DNA of 41,452 nucleotides from JANNXQ01 sp038238555 (GCA_038238555.1 JBBRXP010000032.1:1-41452), one strand, 5' to 3'; shown: positions 32,871-41,270, numbered from the stretch's first letter. Notes: generated by a model from the sequence alone, not told the origin. Translations and numbers: made by a program.

Positions 32871-32954
32871 AAGTTGAGTGTTGAGAGTTGAGTGGCGCTG
32901 TATCGCGGGTTTATCCCTCACTACTCGCGCCACTCAACACTTAACACTCAACTT
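32871..32954. repeat. Inverted heptamer element before the LolC/E-type gene
   Basis: GTTGAGT-GTTGAGA-GTTGAGT (32873-32893) followed by GGCGC, then GCGCC and ACTCAAC-ACTTAAC-ACTCAAC (32932-32952). The two sides are almost perfectly complementary over 26 bp, a very strong hairpin with a 28-base loop. It ends 6 bp before the first conserved codon of the permease. Confidence 0.92.
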
Positions 32955-34244
32955 CTCCTGAACGCTCCATTCAGTCTCTTCCTCGCGCTGCGCTATCTCC
33001 GCCCAAAGCGCACGTTTGTTTCACTCATCACGGTCATCTCTGTGCTCGGCGTCACGCTCGGCATTTGCGTGCTCATCCTCGTCATCTCGGTGATGACGGG
33101 CTTTGACCAGGAACTGCGCCGCAAGGTCCTCGGCTTCGACGCGCATTTGCTGGTGACCAGCGACACGGCAATCGACGACTGGCGCGGCTTGATGGATGCC
33201 ATCCGCCGCACGCCGCACGTAGTCGCCGCCGCGCCTTTCGTGCAGGGGCCTGTGATTGCTGAGTTCGAGGGCCGCCGGCTTGCGCCGAAAATCCGCGGCA
33301 TCGACACCGAGCAGGAGGAGCGCGTCACCGACATCCGCTCAGCCATCAAGGAAGGCGAGCTGCGGCTCGGTGGCGATGAGTGCGTGCTCGGTACCGAACT
33401 GGCCTTCCAACTCGGCGCGCACGTGGGGGACAAAGTCATCGTCTATTCGCCGGGCAACATCAGCGAGATCGTCGATGCGCTGAATCGCGCGGAGAAAGAG
33501 CCGGAGAACAAGACGACCTTGAAAGACCTGCGCTCGATGGTGCTGCCGCAGGAGCTCACGGTCACCGGCATCTTCGCCTCGGGCCGCTATCAATACGACG
33601 CCGAATACCTGCTCGTGCCGCTGCACATCGGCCAGGAGCTTTACGGGTTGGGCGACGCGCTCCACGGCATCACCATCAAAACCGAAGACCCGTATCAAGC
33701 CGCCCAGCTCAAGGAAACTCTCGCGGCCATCGTCCCCGAGCCGCTGAAAATTTTTACGTGGATCGACATGAACAAGCAGCTCTTCGATGCTATCCGTCTC
33801 GAGCGAAACACGATGTTCTTTCTCCTGCTCTTCATCGTCATCGTCGCCGCCTTCGGTATCATGAGCACGCTCATCACCGTGACGGTGCAAAAGACGCGCG
33901 AGATCGGCGTGATGAAAGCCCTCGGCGCCAATCCCGCACAGATCGTGTGGGTCTTCCTCGCACAAGGCATGATCGTCGGATTCTTCGGAAACTTGAGCGG
34001 CCTCGCCCTCGGCCTCGCGCTCATCCGCTGGCGCAATGAGTTCAAGGACTTCCTGGCCAGCGCGCTGCACATCGAGATTTTCCCGCCGGGCATCTACCAG
34101 TTCAGCGCTATCCCGGCCGAAGTGGTGCCCGCGGACGTGGCCACCATCTGCGTGAGCGCCTTTGTCATCTGCTCGCTTGCCGCGCTCATCCCCGCCTACT
34201 TCGCGGCCCGGCTCGATCCGGTGAAGGCGTTGCGTTATGAGTGA
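32892..34244 (+). CDS. LolC/LolE-family lipoprotein-releasing ABC permease
   Basis: About 428 residues from the conserved start. NAPFSLFLALRYLRPKRTFVSLITVISVLGVTLGICVLILVISVMTG is the first helix region of LolC/E; a MacB-like periplasmic domain follows, then the FtsX domain with three helices (FFLLLFIVIVAAFGIMSTL, QTREIGVMKALGANP-type coupling loop, PAYFAARLDPVKALRYE end). It should extract lipoproteins from the inner membrane with a LolD ATPase, which is not adjacent. The start is unclear: conservation begins right after a CTG at 32958, 6 bp past a heptamer element; the first canonical start is the GTG at 32892 inside the element. The 3' end overlaps the convergent gene by 59 bp. Confidence 0.88.
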   Translation: MALYRGFIPHYSRHSTLNTQLLLNAPFSLFLALRYLRPKRTFVSLITVISVLGVTLGICVLILVISVMTGFDQELRRKVLGFDAHLLVTSDTAIDDWRGLMDAIRRTPHVVAAAPFVQGPVIAEFEGRRLAPKIRGIDTEQEERVTDIRSAIKEGELRLGGDECVLGTELAFQLGAHVGDKVIVYSPGNISEIVDALNRAEKEPENKTTLKDLRSMVLPQELTVTGIFASGRYQYDAEYLLVPLHIGQELYGLGDALHGITIKTEDPYQAAQLKETLAAIVPEPLKIFTWIDMNKQLFDAIRLERNTMFFLLLFIVIVAAFGIMSTLITVTVQKTREIGVMKALGANPAQIVWVFLAQGMIVGFFGNLSGLALGLALIRWRNEFKDFLASALHIEIFPPGIYQFSAIPAEVVPADVATICVSAFVICSLAALIPAYFAARLDPVKALRYE

Positions 34245-34923
34245 AGGGTTGCGGCAGCAGAAAGCCCGTGCGGTGCGCATACTGGCGATACTCGTCGCTG
34301 TGCGCCGAGAGGCCCGCTTCCTCGAGCCGTGCGCGCCACAGCGTGAGCAGCGCGTGCCCCGCCACCAGCAGCGCCATCCCCGCGCTCGGCATCGCCAGCC
34401 ACAAGCTCGCGATGTGCAGCAGGTAGCCGAGATAGATGGGATGCCGCACATACCGGTACGGCCCGCGCCGCACGATCTCACGCACCGCCACCACCACCCC
34501 AAACGAGCGTCCAAGGGTGAGGGCTGCCCACACCGCGATCGCCAGCCCCGCGCTACTCATCGCCAGCGCAATGGCCGCCAACGGCACGCGCCAGGATTGC
34601 GGCCCGAGCATCTGCTGCATCGGCAGCGGCAGTGCCGCGGCGAAATTGTAGAGAAGATAGAAGTAGCTCCCCAGCAGCGGCACCACGATCTCGGCGAGAT
34701 CTGCCGGAAGCCGCTTCGGCGCTGAATTGCAGAGCAAGGCGATACCCGCAACGAGTTGGAGCACACCGCGGAGGAGATGATTCACCAGCGCAGGAAACTC
34801 CGCATCCGCATGCACGGCCGTCGCCTGCTCGATTCCGAAGTAGAGGAACAAGAGCGAGAGAACGTATTTCTCCACGAAGACAATGACCTGTGCAAAGCGG
34901 CGCGGCATTTTCGAAATTGGCAT
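34186..34923 (-). CDS. Isoprenylcysteine carboxyl methyltransferase-family membrane protein
   Basis: 245 residues, about six membrane helices. The C-terminal third has the ICMT/PEMT hallmark: LGRSFGVVVAVREIVRRGPYRYVRHPIYLGYLLHIASLWL, then EEAGLSAHSDEYRQYAHRTGFLLP. Bacterial members methylate small molecules or lipids at the membrane with SAM; no substrate is evident. The last 20 or so residues are overlapped by the LolC/E-type gene on the other strand (59 bp), so the true end may be shorter or the tail unimportant. The start is divergent from the YajQ-family gene, about 30 bp apart. Confidence 0.83.
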   Translation of the reverse strand: MPISKMPRRFAQVIVFVEKYVLSLLFLYFGIEQATAVHADAEFPALVNHLLRGVLQLVAGIALLCNSAPKRLPADLAEIVVPLLGSYFYLLYNFAAALPLPMQQMLGPQSWRVPLAAIALAMSSAGLAIAVWAALTLGRSFGVVVAVREIVRRGPYRYVRHPIYLGYLLHIASLWLAMPSAGMALLVAGHALLTLWRARLEEAGLSAHSDEYRQYAHRTGFLLPQPFTHNATPSPDRAGPRSRRG

Positions 34924-34952
34924 TTCGATTCTCTCAAGCCAACTCTCCTGCC

Positions 34953-35444
34953 ATGCCTTCCTTCGATATCGTCTCCGAAGTCGCCGCGCAGGAAATCGAC
35001 AACGCCATCAATCAAGCGCGCAAGGAACTCGCCACCCGCTTCGATTTCAAAGGCTCCACCGCCAGCATCGAGTGGAATGAAAAGGACTCGAAGATCGAGT
35101 TGAAAGCCGAAGACGCCTCGCGCCTCAAAGGTCTGCACGACATCGTCACCGGCAAGCTCGCGAAACGAAACGTCGATCTCCGCAACGTCGAGCGCAAAGA
35201 CCCCGCCATCTCCCCGCTCGGCCACGCCACGCAGGAATTCGTGATCAAGCAGGGCCTCGACGGCGACAAGGCCAAGGACATCGTTAAAGCCATCAAGGCC
35301 CGCGAACTAAAAGTCCAGAACGCCCTGCAAGACCGCCAAATCCGCGTGACCGGCAAGAAGCGCGACGATCTCCAGGAAGTCATCGCCTTCTGCCGCAGCC
35401 AGGACTTCGGCGTTGCCCTCGAATTCAAAAATTTCCGCGACTGA
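34953..35444 (+). CDS. YajQ family nucleotide-binding protein
   Basis: 163 residues, full length. MPSFDIVSEVAAQEIDNAINQARKELATRFDFKGS at the start, KLAKRNVDLRNVERKD in the middle and IRVTGKKRDDLQEVIAFCRSQDFGVALEFKNFRD at the end are almost family consensus (DUF520/YajQ). Members bind nucleotides or RNA, and one in Xanthomonas binds cyclic di-GMP to control transcription; the role here is open. The ATG at 34953 matches the family start exactly. It is the last gene before the tRNA-Ala element. Confidence 0.95.
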   Translation: MPSFDIVSEVAAQEIDNAINQARKELATRFDFKGSTASIEWNEKDSKIELKAEDASRLKGLHDIVTGKLAKRNVDLRNVERKDPAISPLGHATQEFVIKQGLDGDKAKDIVKAIKARELKVQNALQDRQIRVTGKKRDDLQEVIAFCRSQDFGVALEFKNFRD

Positions 35445-35562
35445 GCGCGGGCCGCTCCTGGATTTTGAGCGCCCCCGACAGAATTCGGTTGGCATGTCGA
35501 GGCACTGAAATTCCGCTTGCCCCCACCATGCGCGCACGGCATTTTCCCGCCGCGAAAGTGAA

Positions 35563-35635
35563 GGGGTCTTAGCTCAGTTGGTAGAGCGCCGCAATGGCAT
35601 TGCGGAGGTCAGGGGTTCGAACCCCCTAGGCTCCA
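35563..35635 (+). tRNA. tRNA-Ala(GGC)
   Basis: 73 nt without an encoded CCA. Acceptor GGGGTCT pairs with AGGCTCC (one G-T pair), the anticodon loop ATGGCAT gives GGC, the T arm is GGGGTTCGAACCCCC and the discriminator is A as expected for alanine. The 3' half is the likely attachment site of the element that follows. Confidence 0.97.
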
Positions 35636-35681
35636 CTTCTTTAATCACACGGATTAAGGAACTTATGAATGGTTTCAGGAC

Positions 35682-35703
35682 TTTCCTACCAGATTTCCTA
35701 CCA
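35682..35703 (+). repeat. Tandem TTTCCTACCA repeat between tRNA-Ala and the integrase
   Basis: Two exact copies of TTTCCTACCA at 35682-35691 and 35694-35703, one start 12 bp after the other. Position between the presumed att site and the integrase start suggests arm-type recombinase or excisionase binding sites. Confidence 0.4.
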
Positions 35704-35744
35704 AATTCGTTGTCACGCGGGCGGGCGTCGCCTACTGTGGATTT

Positions 35745-36974
35745 GTGAAAACGAAGAAGTATCCGGTGGCGCTCGAAGAGCACGGTGAGCGAGTCGTCAT
35801 TCGGAAAGTTCGCGACCACGACACCGAGGCTTTCCGCATTGAGTATTACGTGGCGGGAAAGCGCCGGATGAAAACCCGCGCCGATGAGCGCGAGGCTCAC
35901 ACCGACGCCGGTCGCATCCTCGCCATGCTCAACGAGCGTGCGCCGGTTTTCTCCCAAACCGAAGACGCGACAGTTTACCTCGCCGCGAATACCGTGCTCA
36001 ACGGACTCGCCCCGGTCGATGTGGCTTGCCGCGAGTGGGCCGTCGCGATGCAGCGGCTTGGAGGCGCGTCCCTCCTGGATGCGGTCGAGGTGTTCAGGAA
36101 AATCACGCCTCAGAATACCGGCAGGAAGATTCCCGAACTGGTTGCGGATTACACCGTGAGCCTCGCCGATGATATGAGCACTTCCCACCGCTCCCGCGTG
36201 GGCAACCGGTTGGAGCGGTTCGCCGCGCGCTTCACCGGTGCGCTTCACGAAGTCACCGCGAGCGACATGGAGGCATGGATCAAAGGTTTCAACCTCGGCA
36301 AGCGCGCACGGAACAACGAGCGGGAAACTTTGGTGGCCTTCTCCCGCTGGGCGCAAAACCAGAAATATCTCCCCCTGGGTACGCCTGTCGAAGCAAGCCA
36401 GATCAAGAAGCTCGACGCACCCACCACGATCACCATCTTTCCGGTCGCCACGGTTGCGAAACTCATGGCGGCTATGCTCGCCGAGAAGCCTGAATTGGTG
36501 CCCTACGCGGCCGTCGGCTTTTTCGCGGGCGTGCGGCCGGCGGAGTTGATCCGGCTGCGCTTCGAGGAAGCGCTTCGCTGGAATTTCGGCGACATCGAAA
36601 TCCGTGCAGACCAGGCCAAGACGGGGTTCCGCCGGCTCACGAAAATGCAAGCAAACCTTGCCGCATGGCTCGCTCCTTACCGCGAGTCCGTCGGATTGAT
36701 TGCGCCAGCGAACGCTTACAAAAAGCTGTCTGCCTTTGCCAAGGCGAAGGGCTTCCGATGGACTCCCGACGTGATGCGGCATTCTTTCATCAGCTACGCG
36801 GTGGCCTCCGTGCAACAAATCGGGCAGGTCGCGCTATGGGCTGGAAACAGCGAAGCGATCATCAAGCGCCACTACCTCGAACGGGTGACGCAAAAAGAGG
36901 GCAAGGCATTCTTTGCTATCGCGCCAAAAGTCACCCGCAAGGTGGTGTCCAAACGCACAACAGCTAAAGCGTGA
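35745..36974 (+). CDS. Tyrosine recombinase / integrase
   Basis: 409 residues. N-terminal core-binding domain (TVSLADDMSTSHRSRVGNRLERFAARF, GTDMEAWIKG-like helix), then a catalytic domain with the first Arg in FFAGVRPAELIRLRFE, Lys in QAKTGFRR, the second Arg in MRHSFISYAV and the nucleophile Tyr in IIKRHYLERV. The usual His of the LGHS motif is Asn (WAGNS), as in some relatives. It lies 110 bp after tRNA-Ala, the standard position for an island integrase that targets the tRNA 3' end. It starts with GTG; no Shine-Dalgarno is clear. The stop overlaps the convergent excisionase-like gene by 11 bp. Confidence 0.92.
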   Translation: MKTKKYPVALEEHGERVVIRKVRDHDTEAFRIEYYVAGKRRMKTRADEREAHTDAGRILAMLNERAPVFSQTEDATVYLAANTVLNGLAPVDVACREWAVAMQRLGGASLLDAVEVFRKITPQNTGRKIPELVADYTVSLADDMSTSHRSRVGNRLERFAARFTGALHEVTASDMEAWIKGFNLGKRARNNERETLVAFSRWAQNQKYLPLGTPVEASQIKKLDAPTTITIFPVATVAKLMAAMLAEKPELVPYAAVGFFAGVRPAELIRLRFEEALRWNFGDIEIRADQAKTGFRRLTKMQANLAAWLAPYRESVGLIAPANAYKKLSAFAKAKGFRWTPDVMRHSFISYAVASVQQIGQVALWAGNSEAIIKRHYLERVTQKEGKAFFAIAPKVTRKVVSKRTTAKA

Positions 36975-37320
36975 GAGCGCGTTGCTCACGGCGGTTCGTG
37001 GTGCGAGTCGCCTTGTATTGATCGAGGGCGGATTTCGTGAAGAACACGCGTTTGCCTTCCCTACGAAACGAAATCCCCCGATCGGCGACGCGGCGTTCCA
37101 AAGTGCGACGTTGAATGGAGAGGTAAGTGGCGGCTTCGTCGTAGTCGTATTCTTTGGGACAGATTTGTTGAATGCGTTCCAACGCCTCCCGCTCGGCTTC
37201 ACGCAACCTCCCCAGCGTGCGCGCCAGATGCTCGTTCAGGAGATCGGTGATTGCGCGAGTGTGGATTGCAATGGCGTCTTCCTCGCTCAAGCTCGATGTG
37301 TTGTATGGTTCGCCAGCCAT
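36964..37320 (-). CDS. Excisionase-like helix-turn-helix protein
   Basis: 118 residues. The C-terminal half, YDYDEAATYLSIQRRTLERRVADRGISFRREGKRVFFTKSALDQY, is the MerR-like winged helix of the excisionase (HTH_17) family: helix, turn, recognition helix, wing, then a helix. The N-terminal half is a charged helical stretch (LNEHLARTLGRLREAEREALERI). Expected to bend DNA at the att site and set recombination direction for the convergent integrase, with which it overlaps by 11 bp. It could also be a transcription regulator. Confidence 0.75.
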   Translation of the reverse strand: MAGEPYNTSSLSEEDAIAIHTRAITDLLNEHLARTLGRLREAEREALERIQQICPKEYDYDEAATYLSIQRRTLERRVADRGISFRREGKRVFFTKSALDQYKATRTTNRREQRALTL

Positions 37321-37335
37321 GCCGTTCGTTTTGGA

Positions 37336-37641
37336 CTAAACAGTCTGGGCGCGAGTCAGCAGGCGGCGCACGGCGGTTCCTAGGTGCTCTTGAGGGTCGA
37401 GGTCGGGCAACAAGTAGGTCGGCTCTACTTCAAAGAGCCGAACAAAATACAGAAGATCCGAATCGCTGACGTGGACGAGGCGCGCTTCGACTTTGGCGAG
37501 CGTGCTGCGTGAGATATTCCAACCCATGCGTCGGAGGTATTTCGCCAGCGCATCTTGGGTCCAGGAGAACTGGATTCGCAAACTCCTGATCTTCGGCCCC
37601 ACCACATTCTTGTAGGTCTGTTGGCTCATAGTGGGCGGCAC
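37336..37641 (-). CDS. XRE-family HTH regulator
   Basis: 101 residues. IRSLRIQFSWTQDALAKYLRRMGWNISRSTLAKVEARLVHVSDSDLLYFVRLFEVEPTYLLP is a lambda-repressor-type helix-turn-helix domain. It is 15 bp upstream of the excisionase-like gene on the same strand, so the two likely form one transcript and the protein may repress the element. Two possible starts, 37641 (MPPTMSQ) and 37629 (MSQQ). Confidence 0.85.
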   Translation of the reverse strand: MPPTMSQQTYKNVVGPKIRSLRIQFSWTQDALAKYLRRMGWNISRSTLAKVEARLVHVSDSDLLYFVRLFEVEPTYLLPDLDPQEHLGTAVRRLLTRAQTV

Positions 37642-37838
37642 CTTAGCGCGAGGCAGGCAACAAGGTTGCGCCGTGCGCGGAGCAATGTGCAGATAGTAGC
37701 CAGAGTCAGCCTTTGCCTATTGCGCAGCCGATTTCAGGCGATGCGCAACTAAGCCACTAGAAGGTATCCCGGTGAAAGCTGCTCCGCCTACGGCGCAGCT
37801 TTTCGACGCCCATCCCCTACTTCGAGGAGGTGACCATT

Positions 37839-37850
37839 ATGCCTACCTAA
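37839..37850 (+). CDS. Three-codon minimal ORF (Met-Pro-Thr)
   Basis: ATG CCT ACC TAA with a GAGGAGG Shine-Dalgarno ending 8 bp upstream, the best ribosome binding site seen in the window. It precedes a hairpin by 25 bp. It could be a leader peptide for attenuation or a chance ribosome site. Confidence 0.3.
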   Translation: MPT

Positions 37851-37867
37851 CAACCATCCACTAATCC

Positions 37868-37920
37868 AAAAAAAACGGGGATTGATGAGTTGGTCGCTCA
37901 CCAATCCCCGAAGGCTTTTT
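37868..37920. terminator. Strong hairpin, probably a leftward or bidirectional terminator
   Basis: CGGGGATTG (37876-37884) pairs with CAATCCCCG (37902-37910), extended inside by TGAG/CTCA after one mismatch. Eight A at 37868-37875 give a U run for leftward transcripts; rightward the T run is only five and is separated by AAGGC. Confidence 0.65.
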
Positions 37921-37984
37921 GGGAGCCAAGGAGTCGAAGTAGTTAGCGACGAACTTGGCTTCCGATCGCCGGGAGTCAAGAAAA

Positions 37985-39109
37985 ATGCCGAGTTTTTCTT
38001 ACCGGTGGGGTCTGCCCTCATGCCGGAAGGAAGAGAGCTGTGCTCGTCGCTGCCGCGGTCGTCGTCGCGGCAACGTGGCGACGTGCCGTGCCCGCTTGAA
38101 AGGATGGATCGAAAACGTTGCGGCGCGTTCGCCGATTTGGGGAGACATCGACCTCAGCGCTTTCTGCCGGAAGACGGGCTACAGCCGCGAACACGCGACG
38201 CGGGAACTGTCGAAGCTGCGCCGCGAAGGAGAGTTGAAGTTCGAGACCAAGATGCGAACCAAGGGCGGGCGCGGCGCGAAGAAATGGGGCGTCATCGTCG
38301 CCGAACTGGCGAAGCTTTGTTTCGACAAGCACTCCCTCTTCTACGACCGCCGTGGCAAGCGGCTCCACAACTACACGACGCTCGGAACTGGCGGAGAGAA
38401 GATCACACCTACAATCGCATTCACATTACCGAAGCGTCCGCGCGGCCGTCCGCCGAAGACTCGCCCGCTGGCGTCTCCCCCTGCGGCAAATCCACAACCA
38501 GCGCTGAGTCGTGTAGAGGCTTCAGCGTGCCCCGAAACGCCTCCAAAAGAATCAGCCAAAAATCACCGAGTCTGTGACAATGCTAATACTGGAGAGGATT
38601 CCTACGGAATACAGCAGTCAGATCAATACGGCGCCGGGCGCGATGTTGCGCAGTGGCGAGGATGGGAAGAAGACGCGGCGAGGAGAAAAGCCGCTCCCGC
38701 GCTGCGGAAAAGAGCCTTTGCGATGTTGGAGCCGCTCGCCGGCTGTCACTGGGACAACTGCAAAGTCACCTTTGCCAGCCGAACCGCGTTCCGATTTGCG
38801 CTTGCTTCCCTCACCGACGGCCATCGAGCAGAGCGCATCCTCTCGTGCTATGCCGATGCGCTTTACGTCACGCACGGCTTTGCCGTCGATCAAGCTGCGA
38901 GCACGGGAAAAATCACGTTCTTCAATCTTTCATCGACGGTCGTAAAAGCGCGCAAACTTCTGGCGCGCGACGGCCTGACGAGACGAGAGCGTGTGGGTCA
39001 ATGGTATCGCGAGCATCGTGCTAAAGTATCGCAGGTGGATCAATGCAACTTCAACGCGGACCAGCTTGCCAAAGTCCGCGCGCAAATTCTCGCTACTTTC
39101 CCTCGCTAA
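37985..39109 (+). CDS. Unrecognised element protein with winged-helix-like segment
   Basis: About 374 residues from the ATG at 37985; a TTG at 37955 is an alternative. The first 50 residues are Arg/Cys-rich and may not be real. Around 60-105 a segment (IWGDIDLSAFCRKTGYSREHATRELSKLRREGELKFETKM) looks like a winged helix that would bind DNA. A low-complexity basic linker (KRPRGRPPKTRP, a possible AT-hook) leads to a C-terminal part (LEPLAGCHWDNCKVTFASRTAFRFALASLTDGHRAERILSCYADAL) that is helical. No family recognised; it could be a replication or regulatory protein of the element. Confidence 0.5.
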   Translation: MPSFSYRWGLPSCRKEESCARRCRGRRRGNVATCRARLKGWIENVAARSPIWGDIDLSAFCRKTGYSREHATRELSKLRREGELKFETKMRTKGGRGAKKWGVIVAELAKLCFDKHSLFYDRRGKRLHNYTTLGTGGEKITPTIAFTLPKRPRGRPPKTRPLASPPAANPQPALSRVEASACPETPPKESAKNHRVCDNANTGEDSYGIQQSDQYGAGRDVAQWRGWEEDAARRKAAPALRKRAFAMLEPLAGCHWDNCKVTFASRTAFRFALASLTDGHRAERILSCYADALYVTHGFAVDQAASTGKITFFNLSSTVVKARKLLARDGLTRRERVGQWYREHRAKVSQVDQCNFNADQLAKVRAQILATFPR

Positions 39110-39198
39110 TCCTTCTCCGATTGAGTGCGGATCTCCAAAGGTTAGACCCACGTTTTATACTCATGGTGGCCACGAGCTCGGACTGCCAATTGAGTTTC

Positions 39199-40416
39199 TC
39201 AGGCGAGACCGAATGGCCAAGCAGGGCGTGTGAGCGGCAGGCGCTCCTGCTCGAAGTCGCCTTTGCTGCCTCCAGCGAGGATCGCTTGCAGCGTCGCCTG
39301 TTCTTCCGGGAAAAGCCCCGTGTCGGCCTTTAGATTCTCCGCGAAACGCTTTTCACGGGAGGTCAGCGCGGGAGCGGTGGACCGCTCCCGATAGCGCATC
39401 GCCAAAGCGCGGAATGCTCGGCGGCTGCGCTCGCGGAGGTCGCGCAAGATGTCGAAGCCCTGCGGATCGCTGTCGCCGAAATGCCAACACTCGCAGTCCG
39501 CTGGCAATGCACGCAAGAGAGCGAGCGTGGCGGAGCCTGGATAGCTCGTGTGAATCAGCAATTCGCCGCTCGCGAGCTGCGCAAGTTGATGGAACGTCGT
39601 CTCATTCTCGACCGTCAGAACGCGCGCAGGTCTGCGCACCGAAACTTCACCGCTCTTGATGTCCTGCTCGCCAACCGCGAAGGGGCTTCGCAGAAGGCCA
39701 AAATCGAGCCATTCGCCGGAGACATTGAGCCGAAGCGGACCGTGTGCGATGCAAAGTCGCGGCGGATCGGCGAGACCAATGTCGGCAAGCGTGGATATTT
39801 TTCCGGGCGCAAGTGCGTGCAGCATCCGTTCGAGACGGGGACGCCGATCGTCGATCCATTTGGAATTCGCCGCGATCTCCGCGCTTGCTGCACGCACGAG
39901 AGTTCCAGCCGGCCACGCGCGACCGGTCAATTCAGAAAAAATCGGCAGGGTCAGTTGCCAGTCCGCTTCGTCGTGGCGGTCGATAAAACTCGGGAACTTG
40001 CCGTCCGTCATTGCGTCAGCGAGAGCGAGGCACCAGTCGCGCCACCGCTCGCCGAGCAAATCGTGTCGCCACGTCGCCGCCTCGCGTGTGAAGTCCGCAA
40101 TCCCGAGGCGCGTTATACGAGGGTGTCTCTCGCCGAATGCTTCGAACCAGTCGGTTTCGGAGGCCAGCGGGACCGCGACACGCCGGGTTTTGTGCGGCCC
40201 GGGTTTGACGAAGGCGACCTTGCATTTCTCCAGCGCGGCCACAGCTTCGCCCGCTTCCCTGCGATCTTCCGCCGAATGTGCGCCAGACCATTCGAGGAGT
40301 CTCTCCCATTCTACACTCCACGGCACACGCGGCTCAGGAGCGCGCCGTCGCGAGGCGACGAGCTTGGCAAAGATGACGCGCGCAACGGCCGAGCTATATG
40401 GCCACGCGAGATTCAC
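39199..40416 (-). CDS. jetD: JetD-like Toprim nuclease subunit of a Wadjet system
   Basis: 405 residues, normal for JetD. N-terminal arm-like region, then the Toprim-type metal sites: the Glu of LTVENETTFHQL near residue 270 and the DSD of CWHFGDSDPQGFDILRDLRER near 315. JetD is the topoisomerase VI/Toprim-like endonuclease that cleaves plasmid DNA extruded by the JetABC SMC complex. Starts at a GTG that overlaps the JetC stop (GTGA), the standard coupled order. No JetA or JetB is in the window and JetC is truncated, so the locus is probably non-functional, although jetD itself is intact. Confidence 0.82.
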   Translation of the reverse strand: MNLAWPYSSAVARVIFAKLVASRRRAPEPRVPWSVEWERLLEWSGAHSAEDRREAGEAVAALEKCKVAFVKPGPHKTRRVAVPLASETDWFEAFGERHPRITRLGIADFTREAATWRHDLLGERWRDWCLALADAMTDGKFPSFIDRHDEADWQLTLPIFSELTGRAWPAGTLVRAASAEIAANSKWIDDRRPRLERMLHALAPGKISTLADIGLADPPRLCIAHGPLRLNVSGEWLDFGLLRSPFAVGEQDIKSGEVSVRRPARVLTVENETTFHQLAQLASGELLIHTSYPGSATLALLRALPADCECWHFGDSDPQGFDILRDLRERSRRAFRALAMRYRERSTAPALTSREKRFAENLKADTGLFPEEQATLQAILAGGSKGDFEQERLPLTRPAWPFGLA

Positions 40417-41270
40417 GTCGTTTCCAACTCCGCCAAAGTCTCACTCGCGTCGGCGCGCTGCGCCCAATTCTCAATGATGGTGCGCCCGTCCTCCCGCCGC
40501 TTTTCAATCGTCACCATCAGGATCGTGTTGGCACCGTGCAACGCTGAGGCTGCGTCTTTGTCGGGCATCGCGAGCACGAGCTGGAGATTGAAGCCGCGAG
40601 CGGTTTGCATGCAGTTCTCCACTCCTTCCCCGGAAAGCTTTGAGAACGCTTCGTCCATCGCTACCAAGCCGAGGCTCTCACGCTGGCCGAGCCGACCCGG
40701 CTCTGCGCGACGGTAAACGCGGAGGAAGGCCGCGCACATCGCGAGGAAAAACGGGGATTGATTCTCGCCGCCACTCATCTTGCCTCCGTGGAAAGTGAGC
40801 GAGGTCCACGGTGCGTCCTCGTCAGAGAGCGCGGTGTCGCGACATTCCATGTCGAAGCGGAAATACTCACGGTAATCCAAGCGGCGGCGCAGCTCCGTAT
40901 CATCCGGGTTGCCGACCGCCTCCATGAGCAGCTTTTTCGCGTGCTCCACGTCGGGATCGTGGATCGCGGCGGCCAGTTCGTCGGTCGGCTCAAAGCCCGT
41001 CTTGATGAGCTGCCAAAGCACATCGAAATCGCGATCACGGCGCTCGTGGCGTGCGAGCCGATAGCGGAAGTGTCCGATAGGTTGATCGAGGGTGTTGTTC
41101 AATTCGCGCAAATCGCTCTTGGCGCGTTCGGTGAGCGTGCGCAGTTCGCCGAGCACATGATCCTTCAGTCGCTGCTCCCACTCCGCACGGCTCTGGCTGG
41201 CTTTGCGGCGGTATTCGGCGATGCCGCCGACGTAAAGGATTTGAACGGCTTCTTCCGCTGCTACGCGTTT
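40413..41270 (-). pseudogene. jetC: JetC (SMC-like) C-terminal remnant of a Wadjet system
   Basis: About 285 residues of an SMC/MukB-type ATPase end: coiled-coil LRTLTERAKSDLRELNNTLD, the HGGKMSGGENQSPFFLAMCAAFLRVY signature and Walker B LGLVAMDEAFSKLSGEGVENC, then LVLAMPDKDAA. JetC is normally about 1100 residues with Walker A at the N-terminus. Here an in-frame TAG at 41273-41271 ends similarity, and a rightward HTH gene begins 120 bp beyond, so the N-terminal 800 or so residues, JetA and JetB are gone. A GTG at 41156 could start a shorter protein. Confidence 0.8.

Larger units (their letters stand above)
37642..37984. other. Intergenic control region of the element
   Basis: About 340 bp with no convincing normal gene. 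It contains a perfect Shine-Dalgarno GAGGAGG (37824-37830), a three-codon ORF ATG-CCT-ACC-TAA at 37839-37850 and a strong hairpin at 37876-37910 with a T run on the leftward strand. An overlapping 30-codon frame from a GTG at 37772 reads through the same Shine-Dalgarno. GC content is lower than in the flanks. Promoters for the regulator (leftward) and the next gene (rightward) should lie here but none is clear. Confidence 0.5.

Noticed and set aside
37788..38021. Leftward 77-codon frame in the element control region
   Set aside because: It runs through the hairpin at 37876-37910 and has no protein-like pattern.
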